A stretch of DNA of 64,000 nucleotides, from NCBI RefSeq assembly GCF_009720775.1, contig NZ_WNKW01000002.1, positions 310,001-374,000 on the forward strand. The letters run 5' to 3'. The notes beneath the pieces are model-generated. The model searched no databases, was not told the DNA's origin, and was given only the letters and a program-made list of their open reading frames with translations. Below are positions 9,154 through 18,666 of this stretch, one piece after another. The stretch comes from Pseudoduganella danionis (GTDB taxonomy: Bacteria > Pseudomonadota > Gammaproteobacteria > Burkholderiales > Burkholderiaceae_D). The translations under genes were made by a program, and so were the position numbers. Within the stretch, counting starts at the first letter, position 1, and the number at the start of each line of letters is the position of its first letter.

Positions 9154-9671
9154 TTGGTACCTAACTAATTAAGTAAAAAACAATCCACCAGAAAATCATT
9201 TAACTATTTGGCCATATCAAAAAACAGGAAGTTATCTAATGCGGCCATATTTTCAGTCGACATAATTACTTTATATCACACATGATTTCCAAATGGCAAT
9301 AAATTGCATTTGGCCATATTGCAGTATTGGTCATCGCGATTGAGCCACCGCCAGCACTTATCTATGCACCCGTTCTAAGCTCTTTAAGACGCGTTGTGAT
9401 TTGTAGAAATTTGGACAAGAAAAGGGGCGATGCGAAATATGTTGTGGTGGCCAGGGATCAATCTGTTTTCGCGAGGGGGAGGCATCATAGATTGATCTAT
9501 CGAAATTCCATTCCTTGTTCAGAAATGCCTACTGGCGCGCTGGAAGTCCATGAGTCATACAATGGCTAAGCAACATCGTTCTTATTAAGAGTTGCGCGCT
9601 GGCTGCGTTATGCCTAGACTGTTCTAAAAAAAATAACGATATGTTTTTTGGGATCAATTCAAGGCGTAACG
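9154..9671. other. AT-rich intergenic stretch with an 11-bp direct repeat
   Basis: No convincing gene is seen in these 518 bases between two divergent exported-protein genes. The sequence TTTGGCCATAT occurs at 9207-9217 and 9309-9319, and its core GGCCATAT again at 9243-9250. These could be operator sites for one of the flanking genes. An 80-codon open frame at 9327-9569 has no ribosome site or recognisable motif and I do not call it. Confidence 0.4.
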
Positions 9672-11450
9672 ATGAAACTACGGTACTTTGTGGCGGTGTG
9701 TAGTGTGCTGGCTGGATGTGGTGGGGCTCCAAGCTCAGATGTGCAGAATTCTTCGGTATCTATCCAGCAGGGGAAGTCTGGTGGGCGAGTTGTTCTGGGC
9801 GATGCGACGCAAACTAATCCGGCACCGACGGGAACAGTAACGATTGCTGGCTACCGTTCAAATTTCACGATCGTGAAAGACCAAGTATCCAGCGCAGTAA
9901 CTGTCACCAATAACATCACCAAGGCCGTCCAGACCTACAACAACCCGCAACTGATTAAGTTTGTGGATACATATACCTCGTTCGATGTGAACGGGGCTGC
10001 GGGGCAAGTTTACCGCTTGTATCAAGCTGCCTTTAATCGTAAGCCTGACTTACCCGGATTAGGCTTCTGGATTGCAGCCAATCAAAAGGGCATCGATTTG
10101 CTGGGTATAGCGACGCACTTTATAGGATCGCCTGAGTTCGGCAATCTTTACGGCACCAACGTGTCGAACAACAGCTTCATCAGTACCCTCTACCAGAACA
10201 TCTTGAACCGCGCCGGGGAGTCGGGTGGTGTGACATGGTGGGTTGGTCAGTTGAATTCTGGCGTACCCAAGAATGCTGCGCTTTATGGATTTTCCGACTC
10301 TGCGGAGAACAAAAATAACCTGCAAGCGGAGATGCAGAACGGCTTCGACTATGTGCCGTTGAATCCAAGCGGCCCAATATTGCCTAAAGCTAGTTCATAC
10401 GAAAATAAGATTGCTGCTGCGGCTGCGTTAGGTTCTCAGAATATGCCGCCAGAGGTAGCAGAGTCAAACACCGTAGCTTTTGCTGATTTCTTTCAGGACG
10501 GCAGCTATTCGATGGTCACACATTCGCTGGAATATAACTACACAGCCGCTACCGCTACTAAATTTGGACATATCAAGTTCTATAAAAAAGTCGATGGCTT
10601 ATGGGTGGATAATACAGCGAAGCTGCTGAAGGACAATCTCGGATGCCTACATCCGCGTAAAGCTATTGTTGCTGACTTTAATGGAGATGGTAAGCCAGAT
10701 GTGTTTTTCGCTTGTCATGGGTTTGATGCGGGTAATTATCCCGGCGAACAGCCACATATGCTTATCAGCCAGACTGATGGTACCTATCGAAATGTCACTC
10801 TCCCTGACACGTGTTATTGCCATAGCGCGTCAGCCGCTGATGTGAATCGTAATGGTTTCGCAGATATTCTAGTGACAGACAACATGGTTGGAAAGAAGCC
10901 ATTTTTCTTTACAAATAAAAATGGAGTGCTCTCTCGTGACACTTCCCGTTTTGGAGTGATTTACTCTCAACCCAATGATGGTTCAAACGGTATTCCAGGG
11001 GTGAGTTACGGCACTCCGGCAATTTATACAGCTGAATTAATCGACTTTTACGGATCCGGGCGTTATGACGCTTTCTTAGGTGGTACAGCGCCCGATAATG
11101 TTTGGGGTGATTGGGCTCCGGCCATCTTTAAGAATGACGGTAGTGGGGTTTACACGCAAGCAAATTCAATTCAACTTCCATATAGTAAATATTATGAAAG
11201 TACCCTTGATATCGTAATAGATGGTGGGTTCATATATCTTACAAGCGTACATGAGAACAATGATCCCAAAACTGAAACTTACGGATTTAGCAACATCGTC
11301 AAGATTGATCTACAATCGCTGGTTTCGACTCAAATTTACGCAAATACGGAGAATTTTCCCAACGGACATGGATGGTTAAACTGGATTATTCCCTATCAAG
11401 GACAAATCGTAAGTCAGTCTGCAGCATATGGTGTGTCGGTTTCAAAGTAA
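9672..11450 (+). CDS. Lipoprotein with DUF4214 and VCBS/FG-GAP repeats
   Basis: This 592-residue lipoprotein begins with a lipobox signal (MKLRYFVAVCSVLAGCGG, lipidated Cys at residue 16). A short low-complexity part leads to a DUF4214 domain (about residues 110-230: YRLYQAAFNRKPDLPGLGFW, then FISTLYQNILNRAGESGGVTW). A beta-propeller-like VCBS/FG-GAP region follows, with Ca-binding-type loops VADFNGDGKPDVFF and AADVNRNGFADILV. DUF4214 is typical of S-layer-like and surface-exported betaproteobacterial proteins. The combination suggests an outer-surface adhesion or matrix role (inference). Codons are AT-richer than in the core genes, consistent with acquisition. The ATG at 9672 is chosen because it starts the signal peptide exactly. 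Confidence 0.85.
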   Translation: MKLRYFVAVCSVLAGCGGAPSSDVQNSSVSIQQGKSGGRVVLGDATQTNPAPTGTVTIAGYRSNFTIVKDQVSSAVTVTNNITKAVQTYNNPQLIKFVDTYTSFDVNGAAGQVYRLYQAAFNRKPDLPGLGFWIAANQKGIDLLGIATHFIGSPEFGNLYGTNVSNNSFISTLYQNILNRAGESGGVTWWVGQLNSGVPKNAALYGFSDSAENKNNLQAEMQNGFDYVPLNPSGPILPKASSYENKIAAAAALGSQNMPPEVAESNTVAFADFFQDGSYSMVTHSLEYNYTAATATKFGHIKFYKKVDGLWVDNTAKLLKDNLGCLHPRKAIVADFNGDGKPDVFFACHGFDAGNYPGEQPHMLISQTDGTYRNVTLPDTCYCHSASAADVNRNGFADILVTDNMVGKKPFFFTNKNGVLSRDTSRFGVIYSQPNDGSNGIPGVSYGTPAIYTAELIDFYGSGRYDAFLGGTAPDNVWGDWAPAIFKNDGSGVYTQANSIQLPYSKYYESTLDIVIDGGFIYLTSVHENNDPKTETYGFSNIVKIDLQSLVSTQIYANTENFPNGHGWLNWIIPYQGQIVSQSAAYGVSVSK

Positions 11451-11531
11451 TTTTTGTGTAATTTCTGCCGGCGCTAATTCTGGAAAAATTGATGATTCGT
11501 TGTCTATGACGACCTTGCCTATGGTCTTACG

Positions 11532-11696
11532 TTAACGCGTCTTTGTCGGGTTACGCCACCAACTTACAAAGCAACTGCCATATTGTGCTTCGATGATTTC
11601 TTTGCCCACCCAGCAATTTCGTGCGTGCACTTGAATAGCGACTGGTTTTTCTGTTCCATTAATCCGGATGACGATTGTGCCTTCATACAAGTCCAT
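11532..11696 (-). CDS. Small 54-residue protein beside an integrase remnant
   Basis: This short ORF encodes 54 residues starting MDLYEGTIVIRINGTEKPV and ending WWRNPTKTR. The ribosome site is good: GGAG seven bases before the ATG at 11696. The product predicts a beta-rich start and a helix with the motif EAQYG. I have the impression that small proteins with an (A/E)EAQYG motif occur in phage or integrative elements, but I cannot name a family. It lies on the same strand as, and about 120 bases downstream of, an integrase-like fragment next to tRNA-Pro. It overlaps a longer open frame (11564-12103) that has no family features. Confidence 0.5.
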   Translation of the reverse strand: MDLYEGTIVIRINGTEKPVAIQVHARNCWVGKEIIEAQYGSCFVSWWRNPTKTR

Positions 11697-11814
11697 CTGT
11701 TTCTCCAATAATAGTTGGGGTATCGGATGGCAAGGTGGTCTGACTTATAGATCAAGGTCCTGGACGTTTTGTGCCAACAGTCTAATGGGATTAGTTCAAG
11801 GAGTGACTTGATCG

Positions 11815-12000
11815 TTATTCTTTGTTGGTGCTGCATTTGACGGTGGACTCGCCATCGAAAAGCCTGATCTGCCAGAACGAACTGGCAGCCATCGTGTAAA
11901 TCTTCGGCTTGTTCGAGTATCCTTTTATTGATTCGAGGGTATCGGGGATTGGTATGGTGTGTGAAGGATGTGGGGTAGGAGATTGCTGTGCAGACGACAT
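11815..12000 (-). pseudogene. Probable N-terminal remnant of a tyrosine recombinase
   Basis: An ATG at 12000 opens 61 codons. The end of the product (KGYSNKPKIYTMAASSFWQI, followed by RLFDGESTVKCSTNKE) resembles the N-terminal arm of phage-type integrases. In those, an SxFWQVRxxxxGxxxxxST(K/N)TE pattern precedes the SAM-like core-binding domain. A stop follows directly, and no catalytic R..HxxR..Y domain is found in any frame before 11532. It starts about 145 bases from the 3' end of tRNA-Pro and reads away from it, the usual place for an integrase gene. I read it as a truncated integrase; the match is to a short pattern, so this is tentative. Confidence 0.4.
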
Positions 12001-12145
12001 TCTTGTTCTTATTGTCTTGTGCTAGATATTGGTGCGCCAGAATGTAAGAATTCCCGAGCCGCGAAACTAACCGTTGTACTACAAGGGATAGTGTAGTACT
12101 CAACCGCCCGCAATATTTCTTTTCAGGCGTATGTATGGGCTTAAA

Positions 12146-12222
12146 TGGTCGGGGTGAGAGGATTCGAACCTCCGGCCTCTACGTCCCGAACGTAGCGCTC
12201 TACCGGGCTAAGCTACACCCCG
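12146..12222 (-). tRNA. tRNA-Pro (anticodon CGG)
   Basis: The minus strand folds as a 77-base tRNA. The acceptor arms CGGGGTG and CACCCCG pair fully, the 3' ACCA is encoded, the T loop GTTCGAATC is canonical, and the anticodon stem CTACG/CGTAG encloses the loop TTCGGGA with anticodon CGG. It closely matches bacterial proK-type tRNAs. The remnant of an integrase and an AT-richer stretch lie directly beyond its 3' end, as expected for a tRNA used as an integration site. Confidence 0.97.
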
Positions 12223-12405
12223 ACGGTGTGAGATTATTACACCGGATTTTTCGCCAGATCTCAATACCCATATTAGTGGAGAGTGCTGCGTTCTGCGCTG
12301 CGGCAGCAGCTAAGGGGATGACAATTCCGCTGTGATACAGCGGTGCCTGCGAACGACGCAAATCAGCGATAATGCGGTTTTTGCAAATCGTATCAGGGCC
12401 GACCT

Positions 12406-12753
12406 ATGAGTATCATGATCTATCACAATAGTGCCTGCGGCACTTCGCGCAAGACGCTGGAGGCTATCCGTGCCAGTGGCGTGGAACCGCAGATTATCGA
12501 CTATGTGAAACAGCCGCCTACGCGCGCCGAACTGGAGCAGATGATTGCCAAGGCCGGCGTCACGGTACGTCAGGCTATGCGCAACAAGGGCGAACTATAC
12601 GAGCAACTGGGTCTGGCCGATGCTAGCCTAAGTGACTCGGCCCTGCTGGATGCCATGATGGCCCATCCCATCCTGATCGAGCGGCCATTCGTGGTCAGCG
12701 CAAAAGGCGTGCGGCTGTGCCGTCCTAGCGAACTGGTGCAGGAGATTCTGTAA
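12406..12753 (+). CDS. arsC: Glutaredoxin-type arsenate reductase
   Basis: This 115-residue thioredoxin-fold protein reduces arsenate to arsenite using glutathione and glutaredoxin. The catalytic Cys sits in YHNSACGTSRKTL (Cys 12 region). The conserved segments PPTRAEL, VRQAMRNKGELYEQLGL and HPILIERPFVV...GVRLCRPSE match ArsC of the E. coli plasmid type, including the Arg residues that hold the oxyanion. It is shorter than the plasmid enzyme at the C-terminus, as chromosomal members usually are. No arsR, arsB or acr3 gene lies next to it, so the role in resistance is inferred from family only. It is convergent with ispB. Confidence 0.9.
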   Translation: MSIMIYHNSACGTSRKTLEAIRASGVEPQIIDYVKQPPTRAELEQMIAKAGVTVRQAMRNKGELYEQLGLADASLSDSALLDAMMAHPILIERPFVVSAKGVRLCRPSELVQEIL

Positions 12754-12780
12754 GCGGATACGCCGGTTCGGCAGAATGCA

Positions 12781-12817
12781 ACAGGGCCAGTGCCGGCGTT
12801 GCCGGGACTGGCCCTGT
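12781..12817. terminator. Hairpin between convergent arsC and ispB
   Basis: The 11-base arms at 12781-12791 and 12807-12817 pair perfectly, with an additional inner CCGG/CCGG pairing. There is no T run on either side, so it is a terminator-like structure serving one or both convergent genes. Confidence 0.5.
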
Positions 12818-12857
12818 GGTCTGGCTGCCGCGAGGTGCGACGCCAGGCGCTATGCTA

Positions 12858-13847
12858 TCAGTGGTTGCGGTGCACCGAGAAATGCGCAAGCTGCTGCAGC
12901 GACTCTTTGTAGATGCTGTCCGGCAGGTCGGCGATAGCGGCGGCAGCCCGTTCGGCGGCAGCCACGGCCTGCTGGCGCGTGTAATCGAGCGCGCCGCTGC
13001 TGGTGATGGCCGCGAGGATGGTGTCGAAATGCTGCTCGTCACCCTGTTCGATGCAGCTACGTACCAGTGCACGCTGTTCCGGCGTGCCGTTTTCCATCAG
13101 GTAGATCAGCGGCAGGGTAGGTTTGCCTTCGCGCAGGTCGTCGCCCACGTTCTTGCCGATTTCGCTCGCATCGCCAGCATAGTCGAGCACGTCGTCGATC
13201 AGCTGGAAGGCCGTACCGAGCGAGCGGCCATATTCGCCGGCAGCGGCGATCTGGTCATCGTTGCAGCCCGAAATCAGGGCGCCTAGTTCTGCCGCGGCTT
13301 CGAACAGCTTGGCCGTTTTCGAGCGTATCACCTGCAGATAGCGTTCCTGGTTCACATCGGGATCGTGCATGTTCAGCAGTTGCAGCACTTCGCCTTCGGC
13401 GATCACGTTGGTGGCGTCGGACAGGATCTGCATCACGCGCATATTGTTCAGGCCAACCATCATCTGGAACGAGCGCGAGTACAGGAAGTCGCCCACCAGC
13501 ACGGAAGCGGCATTGCCGAACAGCGCATTGGCCGTGGCGCGGCCGCGGCGCAGCGAGGATTCGTCCACCACGTCGTCGTGCAGCAGGGTGGCGGTGTGGA
13601 TGAATTCGACCACGGCGGCCAGTTCGTGGTGGGCCGTGCCCTTGTAGCCGTAAGCGTTGGCCACCAGCAGTACCAGCACGGGACGGATACGCTTGCCCCC
13701 GGCGCTGATGATGTATTCTGCAATCTGGTTGACGAGGCTGACCTCGGAATGCAGTTTCTGGCGGATCACCGTATTGACGGCGTCCATATCGGCAGCAATC
13801 GTTTGGGCGATGGTATTTTGTGGGGCGGTTTGGGTAGCGGCAGACAA
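12858..13847 (-). CDS. ispB: Octaprenyl diphosphate synthase
   Basis: This 329-residue all-trans polyprenyl diphosphate synthase extends farnesyl diphosphate with IPP to make the ubiquinone side chain. Both Asp-rich motifs are present: LLHDDVVDESSLRRG (first, about residue 91, with GKRIRP before it) and FQLIDDVLDYAG (second, about residue 217). Length and order fit IspB. It is divergent from rplU, the classic order in beta- and gammaproteobacteria, which supports the IspB assignment over other prenyltransferases. A hairpin between it and arsC may terminate transcription. Confidence 0.95.
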   Translation of the reverse strand: MSAATQTAPQNTIAQTIAADMDAVNTVIRQKLHSEVSLVNQIAEYIISAGGKRIRPVLVLLVANAYGYKGTAHHELAAVVEFIHTATLLHDDVVDESSLRRGRATANALFGNAASVLVGDFLYSRSFQMMVGLNNMRVMQILSDATNVIAEGEVLQLLNMHDPDVNQERYLQVIRSKTAKLFEAAAELGALISGCNDDQIAAAGEYGRSLGTAFQLIDDVLDYAGDASEIGKNVGDDLREGKPTLPLIYLMENGTPEQRALVRSCIEQGDEQHFDTILAAITSSGALDYTRQQAVAAAERAAAAIADLPDSIYKESLQQLAHFSVHRNH

Positions 13848-14022
13848 GACGAACCTGTGCAGTAGACTATGGGTGGTCGTGATTATACGACATGCCCCTG
13901 CGCACAGGGGTATAGCCCAACATGACAGTCAGGATAGTTTGTTAAAAAAACAGCATAAACAGACCCTGCAAGCCAACAAGCATGTCAGACATACCACGCG
14001 CCAGAACTTTTGTGAATAGTTT

Positions 14023-14051
14023 TTGACGCGAAAACCCATCCCATGTATAAT
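14023..14051 (+). promoter_or_regulatory. Sigma-70 promoter of rplU-rpmA
   Basis: The -35 box TTGACG (14023-14028), a 17-base spacer and a perfect -10 TATAAT (14046-14051) stand about 80 bases before the rplU start, leaving a leader of roughly 70 bases. Confidence 0.85.
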
Positions 14052-14131
14052 CAGCGGTTCCCCGGTTTTCATGCTGTTGTTTTTGCAGAGGCCGGACGGA
14101 ATTTTCTTAACATTTGATGAGGTTTCAAATC

Positions 14132-14443
14132 ATGTACGCGGTCATAAAAACCGGTGGCAAACAGTATAAAGTTGTCGCTGGCGAAAAACTCAAAGTAGAA
14201 CAGATACCTGCAGACATTGGTTCCGAACTCACTATCGACCAAGTCCTCGCCGTTGGCGAAGGCGAGAGCATCAAGTTCGGTGCTCCTCTGGTTGAAGGTG
14301 CGAAGGTACTGGTTACTGTTGTGGCACACGGTCGTCACGATAAAGTGAAGATTTTCAAGATGCGTCGTCGTAAGCACTACCAGAAGCATCAAGGCCATCG
14401 CCAAAATTACACCGAAATCCAAATCGTATCGATCAACGGCTAA
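14132..14443 (+). CDS. rplU: 50S ribosomal protein L21
   Basis: This 103-residue L21 binds 23S rRNA. It starts [14 protein letters not shown], has the signature KFKM-type segment [19 protein letters not shown] and ends with [11 protein letters not shown]. The ATG at 14132 is the family start; an upstream ATG at 14114 would add six residues not seen in L21. It is driven by the consensus promoter at 14023-14051 and followed 39 bases later by rpmA. The codon choice is strongly biased, as expected for a ribosomal protein. Confidence 0.98.
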   Translation: MYAVIKTGGKQYKVVAGEKLKVEQIPADIGSELTIDQVLAVGEGESIKFGAPLVEGAKVLVTVVAHGRHDKVKIFKMRRRKHYQKHQGHRQNYTEIQIVSING

Positions 14444-14482
14444 TCGCCGCTTGCCCGAGAATTAGTATCCAAGGAGTCTTAA

Positions 14483-14740
14483 ATGGCACACAAAAAAGGC
14501 GGCGGCACTACGCGAAATGGTCGTGACTCAGAATCAAAACGTCTGGGCGTTAAAGTGTACGGCGGTCAATCGATCAACGCCGGCGGCATCATCATTCGTC
14601 AACGCGGCACCCCAGTGCGCGCTGGCGAAGGCGTAGGTACCGGCAAAGACCACACCCTGTTCGCTCTGGTGGACGGCAAGGTCAAGTTCGTGACCAAGGG
14701 CGTAGGCTCGAAGCAGTACGTTACCGTAGTAGCAGCGTAA
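14483..14740 (+). CDS. rpmA: 50S ribosomal protein L27
   Basis: L27 of 85 residues begins [20 protein letters not shown] and contains [15 protein letters not shown], both diagnostic. Its flexible N-terminus reaches the peptidyl transferase centre. The ribosome site AAGGAG lies just before the start. It is co-transcribed with rplU, and a terminator separates it from obgE, so most transcripts probably end there. Confidence 0.98.
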   Translation: MAHKKGGGTTRNGRDSESKRLGVKVYGGQSINAGGIIIRQRGTPVRAGEGVGTGKDHTLFALVDGKVKFVTKGVGSKQYVTVVAA

Positions 14741-14784
14741 TCACGCTAGCGGCCCGCTGCGATAACGCGCGGGCTGATTTGTAA

Positions 14785-15960
<1,176 letters not shown>

Positions 15961-15997
15961 GTTTTGCACTAAGTCTCGACGTACCCTCTGCATCACC

Positions 15998-16026
15998 GGC
16001 ATAATCAGTTATCAGCTGATTATGCC
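15998..16026 (+). terminator. Hairpin after obgE
   Basis: The 11-base arms GGCATAATCAG (15998-16008) and CTGATTATGCC (16016-16026) pair perfectly around a 7-base loop, but only three T residues follow, so termination would be partial. Confidence 0.5.
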
Positions 16027-16188
16027 TTTCCACTCTGCGCCCGCGCTGCCATCGCAGCACGGGTGACTGCTAGCGGCAAAGCCGGGCAATCCGCCCCACA
16101 CCATCACAGCGCTGTATGTTTCTGGCCCCGTGCCTTTCTGGCCCCGTGCCGAAGTTTTTCGTTCGCTTGTTTTGAGAGTTGCCGCATC

Positions 16189-17307
16189 ATGAAATCCGTA
16201 ATACAGAACGCCCAACGCATCATCATCAAAGTCGGTTCTTCGCTGGTCACCAACGATGGCCGTGGTCTGGACCATGGCGCCATCGCCCGCTGGGCCGCCC
16301 AGATTGCCGGCCTGCGCGCACTGGGCAAGCAGGTGGTGCTGGTCAGCTCGGGCGCGATCGCCGAAGGCATGCTGCGGCTCGGTTTCGAGCAGCGCCCGAC
16401 GGATATCCATGAACTGCAGGCCTGTGCTGCCGTTGGCCAGATGGGGCTGGCGCAGATTTACGAAACCAGTTTCCGCGCGCACCAGCTAGGTACGGCGCAA
16501 GTGCTGCTGACCCATGCCGACCTGGCCGACCGCGAACGCTATCTGAATGCCCGTTCCACCCTGACTACCTTGCTGCGGCTCGGCGTGGTCCCCATCATCA
16601 ACGAGAACGATACGGTGGTGACGGACGAGATCAAGTTCGGCGATAACGATACGCTGGGCGCACTGGTGGCCAACCTGATCGAAGCCGATGCGCTGATCAT
16701 CCTGACCGACCAGCATGGCCTGTACAGCGCCGATCCGCGCAAGGACCCGAATGCGGTGCTGATCCAGCAGGGTGAGGCTGGTGATCCGGCGCTGGAAGCC
16801 ATGGCGGGCGGCGCCGGCAGCAGCATAGGCCGCGGCGGCATGCTGACCAAGATACTGGCGGCCAAGCGCGCCGCCAAGTCGGGCGCCCATACGATTATTG
16901 CGTGGGGGCGTGACAGCGATGTGCTGGCGCGGCTCGCGCAGGGCGAAGCAATCGGCACCCAGCTGGTGGCGCAGACGGGCCACCTGACGGCCCGTAAGCA
17001 GTGGATGGCTGACCATCTGCATACGGCAGGGCAGGTGGTGCTCGATGCGGGCGCCGTGCAGAAGCTGAGCAAGGAAGGCAAGTCGCTGCTACCTATCGGC
17101 GTGATCGAAGTGAAGGGCGAATTCGGCCGCGGTGCCGTGATTACCTGCGTCAGCGAGCAGGGCGTGGCACTGGCGCGCGGCATCTGCAATTACAGCAGCA
17201 CCGAAACGCGCCGCATCATGCGCAAGCCTTCCAGCGAAATCGAAGCGCTGCTGGGCTTTGTGGAAGGGCAGGAGCTGATCCACCGCGACAACCTGGTACT
17301 GATCTGA
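16189..17307 (+). CDS. proB: Glutamate 5-kinase
   Basis: This is the first enzyme of proline synthesis; it phosphorylates the gamma-carboxyl of glutamate. The 372-residue protein has the amino-acid kinase fold ([14 protein letters not shown] at the start, [55 protein letters not shown]). A C-terminal PUA domain follows (about residue 280 on, [11 protein letters not shown]...[10 protein letters not shown]). The ATG at 16189 is the family start; an earlier ATG at 16063 would add 42 unlike residues. proA is not adjacent. It follows obgE in the order usual for betaproteobacteria. Confidence 0.97.
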   Translation: MKSVIQNAQRIIIKVGSSLVTNDGRGLDHGAIARWAAQIAGLRALGKQVVLVSSGAIAEGMLRLGFEQRPTDIHELQACAAVGQMGLAQIYETSFRAHQLGTAQVLLTHADLADRERYLNARSTLTTLLRLGVVPIINENDTVVTDEIKFGDNDTLGALVANLIEADALIILTDQHGLYSADPRKDPNAVLIQQGEAGDPALEAMAGGAGSSIGRGGMLTKILAAKRAAKSGAHTIIAWGRDSDVLARLAQGEAIGTQLVAQTGHLTARKQWMADHLHTAGQVVLDAGAVQKLSKEGKSLLPIGVIEVKGEFGRGAVITCVSEQGVALARGICNYSSTETRRIMRKPSSEIEALLGFVEGQELIHRDNLVLI

Positions 17308-17344
17308 TCGATGCTGCCCAGGTGCACGCGGTGCCGGGCTAGCG

Positions 17345-18556
17345 TCAGAAGTACTGCACCGGACGGCTGGCAGGATCGGCGCGGGTGATGATCTCCGCCA
17401 TATCCGCTTGCGGCGGATAGATCCAGACGGTGTTGATGTTCGCCTTCAGCTCAGCCGCTGCGGGGCCGGACATTTTCACCGTGCGCTGCCAGCCTTCCGT
17501 GTAGACCGCATCGTCCGTTCCCAGCGACAGGCAGGTAACATATACCGGCTGGTCATACGGTATGGCTGGCAGTCCCAATACATCGGCCATGGCGTTGTGG
17601 CCGGCCGAGCGACCCAGATTCATCGCGTGCTGGCAGGACATGAGCGCGTAATTACCCTGATCATCGGTAGCCGCATGGGCGACATCACCCGTGGCGTAAA
17701 TATCGCTGGTGCCCACGCGTAGCGCGGGCGTCACATGCAATCGGCCGAAGCTGTCGCGCTCGCCGCTGATCTGCGTGGCCAGCGTGCTGGCGCGCGCGCC
17801 GGCAGTCCAGATGACGGTGTGGGCCTCGATGCGGCTGCCGTCGGCAGTGGTGATGCCTTGCGCATCGACCGTGGCAACGGCCTGCCCGAGCCGCAGGCTC
17901 ACGCCCTTGTTGCGCAGCGACTGTTCGATCACCTCACGCGGGCCGGCACCCAGATCGGGGCCGATTTCCGTGGCCCGTTCCACGATGACCACTTCTACCG
18001 CTGCATCCTGACCCAGTATGGCGCGCAGGCGGGCCGGCATTTCGGCCGCTGTTTCGATGCCGGTAAAGCCGCCGCCACATACCACCACCGTATTGCGTGC
18101 CTGGCTGACCGGACGCTGCGCCAGTGCCTGCAGGTGTGCTTCCAGGCGCTGAGCGTCGCTGAGCTGGTCCACGCTGTAGGCATACTCTTTCAGGCCCGGT
18201 AGTGCAGGGCGGAACAGCGTGCTGCCGCTGGCCAGTATCAGTTTGTCGTAGCTGAACAATTGTTCCTTGCCGTCGGCTGTGCGGTAGTGCACTGCATGGT
18301 CCTGCGCGTGTATCTGCTGCACCGTGCCGGCGATGTAGTGCACACCGGCTGCATCGAACAGCGCCACCAGCGAAGGATTCATGCCGGACAGGTTGGCTTC
18401 ATACAGGCGCGGACGCACATGCAGCTCGGGCTGGGGCGAGATGACGGTGATTTCCACTGCGGCCTGCTGGCCTTCCAGATGGCGCAGTCGCGCTGCCGCC
18501 AGTGCGCTCCACATGCCGGCAAAGCCTGTGCCTATGATCAGTATCTGTTTGCTCAT
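17345..18556 (-). CDS. NDH-2-like NAD(P)H:quinone oxidoreductase
   Basis: This 403-residue flavoprotein of the type II NADH dehydrogenase superfamily has the FAD-binding site IIGTGFAGMWSALAAARL at its start. The NAD(P)H Rossmann motif VVVCGGGFTGIETAAEM is near residue 155, and the second FAD segment IYATGDVAHA is near residue 300. No N-terminal signal is seen; such enzymes sit on the inner face of the membrane and pass electrons to quinone without pumping. It is divergent from an Rrf2 regulator gene. A perfect operator-like palindrome lies 26 bases upstream of its start, matched by a second copy at the regulator's own start, so it is very likely the regulator's target. Confidence 0.85.
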   Translation of the reverse strand: MSKQILIIGTGFAGMWSALAAARLRHLEGQQAAVEITVISPQPELHVRPRLYEANLSGMNPSLVALFDAAGVHYIAGTVQQIHAQDHAVHYRTADGKEQLFSYDKLILASGSTLFRPALPGLKEYAYSVDQLSDAQRLEAHLQALAQRPVSQARNTVVVCGGGFTGIETAAEMPARLRAILGQDAAVEVVIVERATEIGPDLGAGPREVIEQSLRNKGVSLRLGQAVATVDAQGITTADGSRIEAHTVIWTAGARASTLATQISGERDSFGRLHVTPALRVGTSDIYATGDVAHAATDDQGNYALMSCQHAMNLGRSAGHNAMADVLGLPAIPYDQPVYVTCLSLGTDDAVYTEGWQRTVKMSGPAAAELKANINTVWIYPPQADMAEIITRADPASRPVQYF

Positions 18557-18581
18557 GGTGCTATCCTTTCGTTTAAAACTG

Positions 18582-18596
18582 CGACTATATTAGTCG
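18582..18596. promoter_or_regulatory. Palindromic operator 1, upstream of the oxidoreductase
   Basis: CGACTATATTAGTCG is a perfect 6+3+6 inverted repeat located 26 bases before the oxidoreductase start. A near copy, CGACTAATTTTGTCG, lies at 18642-18656. Sites of this size and paired layout fit a dimeric Rrf2 regulator such as the one encoded here. Confidence 0.7.
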
Positions 18597-18641
18597 TAGT
18601 TCGTAAACGCAAGCGTTTTAGTGGGTGCATGCTAAAATATG

Positions 18642-18656
18642 CGACTAATTTTGTCG
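18642..18656. promoter_or_regulatory. Palindromic operator 2, at the Rrf2 gene start
   Basis: CGACTAATTTTGTCG repeats operator 1 with one imperfect arm position. It sits between a TAAAAT -10-like box (18633-18638) and the start codon and touches the GGAG ribosome site, which suits autorepression. Between the two operators there is another perfect repeat, AAACGC-AA-GCGTTT (18605-18618). Confidence 0.65.
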
Positions 18657-18666
18657 GAGTTATAAT

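Noticed and set aside
9327-9569. 80-codon open frame between two divergent genes
   Set aside because: There is no ribosome site, the composition is unlike a protein and no motif is visible.
11564-12103. 179-codon open frame near tRNA-Pro
   Set aside because: The integrase-like pattern and the well-started 54-codon ORF are in other frames; this product has no ribosome site or family feature.
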